DNA from: Plicaturopsis crispa FD-325 SS-3
Taxonomy: Eukaryota; Basidiomycota; Agaricomycetes; Amylocorticiales; Amylocorticiaceae
NCBI GenBank assembly: GCA_000827205.1
Contig: KN832555.1
Span: 533,151-597,150, forward strand
Direction of reading: 5' to 3'
Length of the DNA stretch: 64,000 nucleotides
Shown here: piece by piece, positions 22,874 through 32,836 of the stretch
Layout of the letters: each line of letters starts with the position of its first letter
How positions within the stretch are numbered: the first letter of the stretch is position 1
Position numbers and translations under genes: made by a program
Notes under the pieces: model-generated
What the model was told of the DNA's origin: nothing
Database searches by the model: none
Seen by the model: the letters and a program-made list of their open reading frames with translations, nothing else

Positions 22874-23402
22874 TAATTGGAGGTGGTTTGATTGTACTGT
22901 TCATTTGCTTTCGTTTTATTTGTTGTATCCGTTCGGACTGGCTGCAGGGACATTGAATACCATGCTTGTTTCCTATCCTTGTTCTTGAAAGCTCTGGTTG
23001 TCTTTCGGCGGCGTCTTGGCTTTGTGCACTTGCCATTGTAAGGAGGGCCCGACCTTCGACGGGGAGCAGTCAGGCAGGATATAAATTCGGCCGAAGGCCC
23101 CTGACCTCACAATCTCTCGACAAAGTCGTCTCTTTCAAAGTTTCATCTCTTCCCTACCACCTCGCCCGCACGTATACCGAAGCTCATTAATTAGCTTGGA
23201 CTACCCCTCCCCCTTGCACAAGCCAATTAGCTTGGAACTTATCTGGGTCCCTCCCTGCCAGTAATAGCTTGGGTATACCGGCGTGCGCTCGAGGCTTGCT
23301 CTTTCCTTTCCTTTCCGTAGAGTGAACGACTGTCTTCACTCTTCTAAGGGGATGCCTACGGGAGACTATTCCTTTCCTTACCATCTGCAACTTTTCGCGA
23401 CC
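22874..23402. other. Intergenic, promoter side of the zinc transporter gene
   Basis: No gene is supported. C/T-rich tracts between 23290 and 23400 may be the leader of the downstream gene. A repeated ATTAGCTTGGA string occurs at 23190 and 23226. Confidence 0.5.
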
Positions 23403-25245
23403 ATGGGTCTCTCTCGTTCAGCACGAATAAAGATTCTGCTGGCCATCGACATCTTTTTCTTCTTCGTCGAGCTCATCATTGGTGCGCATCTTCCGCAGTC
23501 TCAACGCCCCAAGCCGTGTTGACTCCCCCCACAGGATACGCGGTCGGGTCTCTCGCGCTTGTCGCCGACAGTTTCCATATGTTAAAGTGAGCCATGGCCG
23601 CTAGACGCGAAAGCAGGCAGCTAACGCCTTCGCAGTGATGTCATGAGCTTGATCGTAGCTCTATACGCTATAAAAGTACGACCTCCAGTCATCGCCCGAG
23701 CTGTGATGACTGTATGTGCATGCGACCCCCACTCCTTCTAACCTATTGCTCCTTGTAGCTTACCGCAGAGAATTCGTCGGACTCCCGATACTCGTACGGA
23801 TGGCACAGGGCCGAAATTCTGGCCGCTCTCGTGAACGGCGTCTTCCTACTTGCGCTATGCTTTTCCATCTCGCTAGAGGCCCTCCAACGGTTCTTCAGCA
23901 CTCCTGGTATGTAGACACCATTCGTTATGCATATGATATGCTTACCTTGCTGTATGTCAGAAATATCGAACCCCCGTCTTGTGGTCATAGTCGGCGCTTG
24001 GGGATTAGCGTCAAACATTGTCGGACTGTTCCTTTTCCACGGTAAGTTACAATTCCTTTGTGCCCGCCGAAAGTTGACAATGGTCCCAGAGCATGGCCAT
24101 GCACACGACGACCATAAACCTGTCTCGAAGCCCGCTAGCATTGCAGAGCATCACCATTCCGTTGGCGATGTCACACCGAAGCAGGCAGATCACTCGAGAC
24201 AGTCGACCAGCCGCTCGCGCTCGAGTTCCTTCAGCTCATTGTACGGCCATCCTGCCGCTACACGCGCGTCCCTCGTGCAAGTTGCGCAACACATGGCGCA
24301 CGTGCGTTCCCCGTCGCCCGAGGGACGCGAACGCTCGTCTTCGTATTTTGGTCGGGAGGAAGGGGATATTCCGCGGACTACATCACCGTCACCCCAGCCC
24401 GTACCAAATGAGCGGTCTCCGCTGTTGTCGCAGGAGCCTGAACATACGCATACCGCCGAAGAGCCATCGCACGACGCACATGACCATGGCCACTCGCATG
24501 CGGGCTCGATGAATATGCGTGCGCTCGTATTACACGTCCTAGGAGATGCCCTTGGGAATGTGGGCGTCATCGCTACCGGCTTAGTGATATGGCTCACGTC
24601 CTGGAGCTTCAAATACTACTTTGACCCCGTCATCAGTCTCGTCATCACCGTCATCATATTCTCGTCCGCTCTGCCCCTAGGTGAGCACCATATCGAGGTG
24701 CAATTTGTATCCAAATTAACGACATGAGCAGTTCGCAGCACGGCGTTTATTCTTCTTCAGGGTGTTCCGACGACCATCTCACTCGACGACGTGCGCACCT
24801 CCATCCTGGAGGTTACTGGCGTTCTGTCTGTGCATGAGCTGCACGTCTGGCAGCTCTCGGAATCGAAGATTGTGGCGTCCGTGCATGTGATGGCATCTAG
24901 GAAAGTGGACTTCATGCCCATCGCTGCAAATGTGCGCAAGGCACTGCATCATCACGGCATACACTCAAGCACAATTCAACCCGAGTACTACCACCCAGCC
25001 GTGTCCCCGCCCGAGGAGAATTTGATGGTGGGATCCTTTCTCTACGGATTTCTTACTGGTTTACTGAAATCTGTGTGCTCAATAGACATCGGAGGACACG
25101 TCGTGTCTTATTCTTTGCCCTCCCGACGCACACTGTGATCCGGCAGAAAATGCGTGTTGCCGTAAGTGTTCACTTAACCATGTTCTATGGTTCTTTTCAC
25201 TGAATCGATGTTTGTTTTACAGCACCCCCATCTACAGACGTATAA
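23403..25245 (+). CDS. ZRC1: ZRC1/COT1-type zinc transporter (cation diffusion facilitator)
   Basis: Nine exons (23403-23481, 23535-23586, 23636-23675, 23759-23906, 23961-24041, 24090-24680, 24732-25027, 25086-25161, 25223-25245) give 461 residues. Six membrane helices are visible in two blocks. The metal-site pattern HxxxD occurs twice: SFHMLND in helix 2 and LHVLGDALGN in helix 5. Between helices 4 and 5 lies a long loop (about 133-270) with His-rich pieces (EHGHAHDDH, HDAHDHGHSHAG) and a Ser-rich middle. The C-terminal cytosolic domain (TSILEVTGVLSVHELHVWQL) is typical and the tail is Cys-rich (CLILCPPDAHCDPAENACC). Zrc1 and Cot1 move zinc into the vacuole by proton exchange. Several introns have GCTAACG-like branch sites. 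Confidence 0.93.
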
Positions 25246-25366
25246 GCTTGAGCGGCCCTATAGACTCTTAATACATTTATGTTCACCTTCCTTGACCTGT
25301 TCCCTTTGTAACCGTAGAACCATACATGGGTTGGACTATTTAGTATTTACTGGCTTCGTGTCGTAC

Positions 25367-28300
25367 TCATGCAAACATTGGAAAATTAGCAACGAACGCC
25401 GAAGATGAGCCCAACCGCTGCATGATAACGGCACTCGTCGGACTATGCGTCTTTGCGCGCAGGTCACCCGCCAGCCTCCGCGCCACCGCCGCGCTGGACT
25501 GCCCAAGCACGTACCGCTGTTCGCCGCACACCGACAGCAGCGCCAGCTCGACGTGCAGCGCCGCCGTCAGCACCGACGACGTGATCGCGACCAGCAGCTC
25601 CACCGCGACGGACTGCTCGTGCTGATCCGCGGGCGCGAGCAGCGCCGGGAGCACGCTGCGCATGAAGACGGGCAGCAAAGGCGGGCCCTGCGAGGGCGCG
25701 CGCGGCATCGTGAGCACGAACGTCGCTATGCGCCGGCAGGTCTCGATCTCCCCGAGGCTCGCAGCCGCGCGGAGCTCGGACCAGAGGAGCCGCAGAAACG
25801 CGGTGGGCGGGGTCGAGAGGAGGCAGTGCGCGACGTCGAGGGCGGGCGTTTTTCCGGCGCGAGCGGCGGCGAACGCATTTCGGATGGCCTGCCGCGATTG
25901 ATCCATCCAGTGCTGTTGAGGGTTCATGGACAGACCCTGCTGCGAGACGTCTATTGCACATACAATCTGTGAGTGTCCAGGGAATTGCGGAGGGAATGAG
26001 ATCATACCTCGGCCGGCAGCTCCGAGAGACTGCAATGCGACTTGGATGATCGCCGAGATGTTCACCTTCGGGGGGATAGCCTTGCGATCCTTGCTGTTCG
26101 AGAACAATCGCAACACGCCCGGGCTACATAGCTGCAGAATCGGCCGCGGACATGATGGCGAAAGTAGGAGGGTTTGAAGAACCTCGAGATGGGTCGGCGC
26201 TGAGCTATGATATGCCACCGTCAGAGACCACGCTAAGATAGGTGAGAAACCATCACAGAAATGGACTCACAAGGCGTTATGTTCAATCTCGCGAAGAAGT
26301 GCTTTGATGACACCTACGAGTGTCCAATTCAAAAGCGGTCCAAGAAAATACGAAACACCATTGTTTAGCACTTCCACGTCTATCTTCTTTTCTGCGCATG
26401 CATATATAGCATGCGAAAACAGTGTCGACGAAATACGGAGTAACGTCCTCGGTTTTGTCGATCTAATAGACGCGTCAGTATCTAACCACCGTGAAACGCA
26501 ATAAATAGCAGGCGATACCGCAGTATGGTGTCCTCGATACCCTCACTAGAGCTATCAAAAAGAGCCTTGAACCAAGCCCCGAAGGCGGCGGCGTCCTCCC
26601 CGCGAAGAGATTCTACCGGCTGGACGTCATCCGTTGTTCGTACCATGTCCGTCTGCAGGGTCTTGCCACTTATTTCGAACTTTGTCGGGAGCTGGCAGAA
26701 CACTTTCGTGAGTATTGTCCATAGACTCACAGCAAGGGACAAATAGCTTGCTCACATGAAACCTCGCAAGAGTTGCCTGCACGAACATTACAACGTCCCC
26801 GAGATGGCTGACGGCAGTCTGGGGGTCACCTTAACATAAGTTATCAGCTCGCGGCTAACGAAGAAAAGCGGGAGGGAGTACACTGACCCACAGTTTCGCA
26901 GTCATATTGCTGCAAGAAGAGGATCGCATGCGCGACGAGCGTCGATACCGGCAAGTAGAGGGAGATAATGTCCAAAGTAGGATCGTAAAGGTATAGTAGC
27001 TTGCATATGTGGCTCATGGATTCAACGTCGAGCGCAGCTGTAAGAGCGACAAAACGCTGCGGGCAAGTGTTAAACTAATCTTTTGGACGTACGAGATGGC
27101 GTAGACGTTACCTTTTGAACTACAGTGGAGAATCCTGCATGGAGCCCAGGCTCACGCCATACCTTTTCAAGTAGTCCATGCGCATCATCTATACTCGTCT
27201 CCGGCCCCAGTTTCATATCGAGATATGCCTGTTCATCCTGTCTTCGTCAATCGGCATCACTAGCATAAGTGGCAAGTGTACCTACACCAATTTCAGCACC
27301 ATGCGCCTGTGCCTCCGTGACCAAACGGGACGCAGTGTCGGCATTAGGATCGACGCCCACAGCGAGTGTTTGGACAGCATCTAAAAGGCCCACAGTAAGT
27401 AGTTGGAGTGTAAACTCGCGGAGGAAGGAGCGCGGGCTATGCTAGATTGTCATTATCAAGGCATGAGGAAGTGGACGGTTGACCAACGCTGATTCGGTAT
27501 CCTGATCATGCATGCTGTCTGGGGGAGATAAAGTAGATGCAATGCGTTCGCATACGACGGTGAGGTCTGCACGCTGGAGTAGGGCCGCAAGGGCAGTTTG
27601 CATGGCAGTACGCTATAGATGGTATATCAGAACCTAGTCCAGGGAACGGAACATGGATGGTTGAATTACCCATTCGTTTTCTGTTGTATTATCAGACTGT
27701 ACATACTGTTCGAAAGTCGTCAACAGCTGCGGCAACTACTCCAAACGGCATGAGGTGAGTCAAGGGGTTGGGCGTAGTACGGAAACGCGCACCCGGCCGA
27801 TGACGAACGATTTCCACAGAATGACCGCACCGAGATCGGTAGACGGTACCTGCGCAAAGCAGGTAAACGTAGTAAGGAGGAGCTGGGTGTAGTATTCCAC
27901 GGGAGTCCACGAGGTCCAACGGAGTGTCGCGACTAGAATCGCTACAGGGTCTAAGTCGCTGCCCGCTCCAAACGCACTAGCGCGGTTCGTTACCTTGGTA
28001 TACATTGAATATTGGTGCGAACGAGGAAGGTCGCCACTTACCAAGTGGTTTAAAATAAGGCCGCTTGTTACGATGTCGGTGTTGGAGCTGGGCCCGAGAA
28101 TGTCGCCTTTGCCAAGGGCGAGCTGGATGGTGTGCATCATCTGGGCCTCCCGCGCAGCTTTGGCATCGTCTCCGATGAGCAGGCTGAGTGACATGACAAA
28201 GGTGTCAAGGACCTGGCGGACGTCCTGAGAGAGGTGTAGTGTGTGTAGCATGTCATTCGCGTCCGCAAAATGCACCAGTGCTATGATACGTCGGAAATAA

Positions 28301-28970
28301 TTCTGCGCAACATATCATCTGTCATACCTTGGGCGGTCGAAACCTGGGACATATCCGTAACGCAAGAGAGGAGGAGTATGAGCAGCTCCGAAGCGGACGT
28401 GATGAGTTGATGAAAGTGGGACATGGGTAGTGAATGTGCAGTGCGTAGGAGGGCGAGCGCGTCCTGAACTGTGCCGAGGACGACAATAGGCGACTCCGAG
28501 TACGAGACAACAGAGCCGATAGATGGAAGGCCGGATGAATAGTGTGCATCGAGCGCGACACGGCACAGCATGTCGAGAGTGGCGGGCACATGCAGCTCCG
28601 TCGAGCGTGCAGCTTGTAAAAATGTCGCTACAAATACAGAGAGGGGTAGGACGCCTTTTTCGATAGCAGTGATTAAATAGGATTGTAGCCCAGGGTCGCC
28701 GGGGTAAAAGCGGTATAACACGAGAACTGAGTCTAAATGCGATGTCAGTGCATAGGGTTTGGTGTTGAAAATGGGCACTCACTGCTCAGGGCCGTCTGTA
28801 TGTCCTCTACACTTTCATGTCCATTGGATTTCGCGATGTATAGACTGCAAAGACCTATCCACTGCGAAGAGCTCAGTTCCGGCGCGCTACAACTTCGCGA
28901 CACGAGATCTTACTTTCTTTGCAGACAGACCGCTCTGGAAGGCATTGCGCGTAAGGTCTGCTAGAGACAT
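25367..28970 (-). CDS. MED5: Mediator complex subunit 5
   Basis: A many-exon minus-strand gene of roughly 930 residues. Resolved early exons: 28970-28914, 28861-28783, 28732-28328, 28280-28042, 27993-27793, 27735-27670. The start MSLADLTRNAFQSGLSAKK, the block NSVLVLYRFYPGDPGLQSYL, DALALLRTAHSLP, LILNHLVTNRA, ALFDSSSEGIEDTILR, HLEVLQTLLLSPSCPRPI and the end VANFPMFA fit basidiomycete MED5/NUT1, a helical tail-module subunit of Mediator that links activators to RNA polymerase II. Near 27430-27490 the simple reading frame meets an in-frame TAG; a 42-nt intron starting GTCAAC and ending CTAG would remove it and keep frame. Exons between about 27390 and 26220 follow the same pattern but I did not fix each end. 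It is convergent with ZRC1 and divergent with the epoxide hydrolase gene. Confidence 0.82.
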
Positions 28971-29592
28971 TGGGTGGTCCTAGTGTACCGCTGTAGGTGA
29001 ATATGCATGGGAGGACTTGGACACGAAAAGTATTGGGCCAAGTCGCGTTTGAGTCGCGCGGACTTCGGTAAAGCAATTCTCGGCGGACGCGTGAACGCGT
29101 GAACAACCGGTGGCTCTCTTTCAAACTTTGCAAACGATATCGACGCTGCCTGTTTACGACCTGCTTATACCATGAAAATACTACGTTTGACTTCCTATCG
29201 CAGGACCGCCGCCAGATTGGAGAGCAATTGGCCGTCAGAAACCCAATACTGCAGACACTGCATTCATTCCACAGTACTTCAAGTTGCAGTCATGCGGCGA
29301 GGATGACATGCACGAACTGTACGATTTGACTAGTATATTGCTGCCTGCCGCCGCCAGAAATCTGATTAGGCATATGCTTACAGGTTCGTGCCCATCCGCT
29401 GGTCGAATACCAGCTGAAGGGGCCAAACGGTAAAGCCTGTAGTCAGCCTGGCCGTTCACGGCGACCACATCCATGCATAAGCCATGGATGAGACATGCAT
29501 AAGCATCCCGTCTTACCTACCGCGATGGGGTACTTAAATACAAGTATCGCATCGTTCATTCTGAGCACTCATAAACAGACTTGTTAGCGGTC
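28971..29592. other. Divergent promoter region
   Basis: Between MED5 (minus) and the epoxide hydrolase gene (plus). A TTAAATA box at 29534-29540 lies 53 bases before the hydrolase ATG. No gene is supported inside. Confidence 0.5.
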
Positions 29593-30817
29593 ATGGAACA
29601 GTCCTCCTACAAAGACATCATCACGTCCCGTGGATTCAAGTACCACTATTACTTCTCCCCCGCCTCCGCCCCCCTACCTACCCTTCTCTTCCTCCATGGG
29701 TTTCCGTCCACATCGCAGGACTGGCGTCATATCATCCCCTACTTCGTGCAGAAGGGCTATGGTGCTATCGCCCCCGATATGCTTGGCTACGGAGGGACGG
29801 ACAAGCCGACCGACCCGCTCGCGTTCAAGTGGTCGCTCCTGACCAAGGACATCATCGGCATCCTAGACGCGGAGAATATCCACAGCTCTATTGCTATCGG
29901 CCATGACTGGTATGCACTGATGTATTTTCCCTTGGAGACAACTTATGCATTATGAACTTATGCAGGGGCTCGGCCTTGACGTCCCGTCTTTTCAATTACT
30001 ACCCTAAGCGGTTTACGGCGTATGCTTTCCTGGCGCTGAGTTACCGTGCACCGACTCCAGGCGCCGATGCAGCTGCAGGCAACGCCTACATCAAGACCAT
30101 CGTTGGACGCGAGCTTTTTGGATACTGGTTTTTCTTCGCGGAGGATGGCGCAAACAAGATTATTGAAGAGAACGTAAGCCATCATCTAAATATCTGCTCA
30201 GCTAGCATAACTTTCTGATCGTTGGCTGTGTAGTACGAGCGCTTCCAGAGCATCATGTTCCCCGAAGACCCTGAGGATTGGAAGCAGTCGCTGAACCCGA
30301 CCGGTGCGACGAGAGAGTGGCTACTGACGAACAGAAAGCCTTCTCTCGCACTCGCCTCCTACATCACTCCAGAGGTATAACACGTTGTAGTGTACATCCA
30401 TTATTGACATACGCTAACTAAACCTCGCTTCCCAGGACGCCGCGCAACATCGTGACGTGTTCCTCAAGGGCGGAATGGCTTCCCCGTTGTGTTGGTACAA
30501 AGCACGCGTAGAGGGAATTCTGAGTGAGGATGAGAAAAGTACGCCATTTCCAAAATAGTGTTTGCGTTTGCTCATTGCTCCAACCCATTACAGACATTCC
30601 GCTGGACAACTACAACCCCACGGCGCCGGTCTTCTTTGGCGCGGCGACGAAGGATCACATCTGCCTCGCGGCAGGGGGGAAGGCTGAAATCGCCAAGACA
30701 TGTAAAGGCGCCACTACGATTAAGGAGTACGACGCAGACCACTGGCTTATCTTGTCGCACGGGGAGCAAATCAGCAAGGACTTGCTGACATGGGTGGAGG
30801 GGCTCACAAATCTCTGA
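29593..30817 (+). CDS. Soluble epoxide hydrolase-like alpha/beta hydrolase
   Basis: Five exons (29593-29909, 29966-30173, 30234-30374, 30436-30538, 30594-30817) give 330 residues, the usual size. Near residue 35 the oxyanion motif LFLHGFPSTSQDWR (HGxP) is seen; GYGAIAPDMLGYGGTDKP follows. The nucleophile Asp lies in AIGHDWGS, split by intron 1. A lid-like helical region precedes the C-terminal strand with YNPTAPVFFGAATKDHICL and the catalytic His candidate in EYDADHWLI. These enzymes open epoxides to diols with an Asp-linked ester intermediate; substrates may be lipid or aromatic epoxides. No signal peptide is seen, so it is probably cytosolic or peroxisomal. Haloalkane dehalogenase-like activity cannot be excluded from sequence alone. 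Confidence 0.88.
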
Positions 30818-31144
30818 CATGTATGACTGTTATAGTTCAGAATGGAACCTAGTTGTATACAGAGTTTACCGCCTTGGGGCATCCGAGTGGAGTGCACGAA
30901 ACATGTTTACATTTGTACGTTGACCCACAAAATGTGCCTACGACAAGTACGACACCAGGGGGCCGCCATGCACAAGCGCAAGCACTTTGGCTGTCGAAGA
31001 CGAATGTGTAGATGAGAGTAAAGGAATCCCTTGCTTCATTTGCGGCGCATCTCCTCCACATCAACTGATGGGAGTAAGCTGGACCGCAAAGAGAAGAAGG
31101 GAGATCCCTCGACGACGCAAGCCAGTGGTGTAACAGCAGGGTCA
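30818..31144. other. 3' flank of hydrolase and of U2 gene
   Basis: Space between the plus-strand hydrolase stop and the 3' end of the minus-strand U2 gene. No gene is supported. The U2 RNA may extend into its upper part. Confidence 0.4.
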
Positions 31145-31378
31145 TCATGTCCTCGTCGTGCAAGCAGAGGACAAGGAGCAAGGGCGTCAAAAATAACATA
31201 ACCAAGAACGGAGGCGGTGCCTCCATTATAGTGGTTAAACTGAAAAACACGAAAGAGAGGTGTTCAGTAAAGAGGATCTCTGGCGGGCTTGAACGCCCGC
31301 CTTTTGGCTTACTTGACGTACCTATAAAGAACAGATACTACACTTGATCTAAGCCAGGTGGCCCGAGTGGTGAAGGAT
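31145..31378 (-). ncRNA. U2: U2 spliceosomal snRNA gene with a predicted 82-nt intron in stem IIa
   Basis: Reading the minus strand from about 31378, a stem I region is followed by GGCTTAGATCAAGTG (31356-31342) and the branch-site recognition sequence GTAGTA (31341-31336) within a stretch identical to the universal U2 block through CTGTTCTT. A candidate intron follows: donor GTACGT at 31321, branch-like TTACTGAAC at 31270-31262, pyrimidine tract and TTTCAG ending at 31240. Removing it joins TTATAG to TTTAACCACTATAA, a perfect 6-bp stem IIa with an 8-nt loop like that of other U2 RNAs. Next come stem IIb (GGAGGC / GCCTCC, 31224-31210), the Sm site ATTTTTG (31194-31188) and a 7-bp hairpin 31173-31149 with TTGCA in its loop. 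The 3' end is uncertain. Mature RNA would be about 150 nt or slightly more. Introns in snRNA genes are known in some basidiomycete yeasts. Confidence 0.85.
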
Positions 31379-31398
31379 CTGTGAAGGTCCTCCAGAAG

Positions 31399-31406
31399 TT
31401 TTTATA
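31399..31406 (-). promoter_or_regulatory. TATA box of the U2 gene
   Basis: TATAAAAA on the minus strand, its first base 28 bases upstream of the predicted 5' end at 31378, the usual distance for an RNA polymerase II TATA box. It supports the chosen 5' end. Confidence 0.6.
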
Positions 31407-31721
31407 GCGAAAACTGATCCCGCACGGGCCAGCGGCGCTGTTTACGCAGGAGGACATTTTTTCTCGGGTCAAGATGGCTGTTTTTGAGGCTCCAACGGTT
31501 GAATATTTCTGATACTTGCAGGCATTGTCCCCCGCATGTATGCAAAGATACCCGAAAGTAAATGGAGGCAAACGACGCGCTTTTCCGTGTGCTAGGATGA
31601 TTCTTGGGATTTGCGGCGCGTATGTTAGTCGCGGCAGAAAATAATTGACTCTCCGCGAACATTGAACATTTATTCCCACGGGTGCTTTACAGGCAAGTCC
31701 GATCTCGAGAATTTCTCCAAG

Positions 31722-32683
31722 ATGGACGACGACGAGGACCCCATCGTCAGTGTACTGCCCATTCGCTACTCCAATACACTTGCCCCACATGTCCAGATAC
31801 ACCAGTTTCCACTCCTAACACGGCCTCTCCAGGCGCCACCGTCCGCAACATTGAGCGGCAAACGCATTCGCGCACGAATCAAGCCGGGCGTGCGCAGAAT
31901 CGAAGTCCATGTGCCCGCGGACACTCGTCCTGAGGTGTGGAATGTAGAGAGGGGGAAGGAGCTAGGCGCGGCACGGGTGGAGGATGATAGAGAGAAAAAT
32001 CAGGATCTCGGAAAGGCCAAGCAGAGGGAGGGCGAGGAGCCAAGGCTCGCGGAGGTGCGCATGCGCAGCGAGGAGATCCCGCAGAAAGGGACTCATATGC
32101 TTGGTATCGTCCGAGATGGTGTGTTCGATCCTTACAGAACAAAGTGCAGAAACTGACGTGAAGACTTAGGGCAACTGCATCTACACCCGATCAGCGAAAC
32201 GCATCAGCTACGGCCGACGCTAACCTACTTGGACATCCTGTCACGGAAAAATAAACGCTCGAGGGGCGGAGGTGCCGGCTCGGACTCGGACTCAGATGAC
32301 GGCCCTCCACCCGATCCAGACGAGCCTGCCCCAGCCCCTGTAGCCAAGAAGGAGAAGAAGGCTGCCGGGGAGGCTAAGGAGGTTCAAGTGTCTGCGCGAA
32401 AAATAGACGACAAAGCTGGCATGCAGCAGGGGCTCTCTTCAGTGCGACGGGAGATTCTGCAAGCCATACGGTCGGAAGAGGACGAGAATTGGCAGGATCT
32501 TGAGTTTTGCGATGGAGAGGTCAGCCTACCGTTCTTCGCACTACGCTGCCTGGCTAACCAGATATTGTTCGACAGACTGAAGAATCCGGTGTATCATTTG
32601 AAAGCGTTTTCTCGAAAAACGAGGAGCCGCTTGATTGTACGACAGAACTTACAACGTTTTTGAAGGACATCCGTGGCTTATAA
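31722..32683 (+). CDS. RPC37: RNA polymerase III subunit RPC5/Rpc37
   Basis: Three exons, 31722-32118, 32170-32519 and 32576-32683, give 284 residues. The start MDDDEDPIVSVLPIRYSNTL, then HVQIHQFPLLTRPLQAP, RIKPGVRRIEVHVPADT and EVWNVERGKELG match the N-terminal dimerisation region of Rpc37 (RPC5, Sin-like), which pairs with Rpc53 in the TFIIF-like part of RNA polymerase III and acts in termination and reinitiation. A linker with acidic and Ala/Lys-rich segments follows. The end SVFSKNEEPLDCTTELTTFL with KDIRGL is the conserved tail. The last intron (56 nt) has its acceptor at GACAG after a GGCTAACC branch site. The gene starts about 340 bases from the U2 gene, which is divergently transcribed. 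Confidence 0.85.
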
Positions 32684-32836
32684 CGATAATCTTGTATGTA
32701 CTGCTATGCTCTTGGCAATGACATTGTCATTGCTCAGAAAATCCACGGCACGTGGCATTTGGCAACGCCGCGTTCAATGTCGAGAATCAAAGTTGACGCG
32801 TTTCTTTCCTCGACTTTTACTCGACTTCTACTGGAC

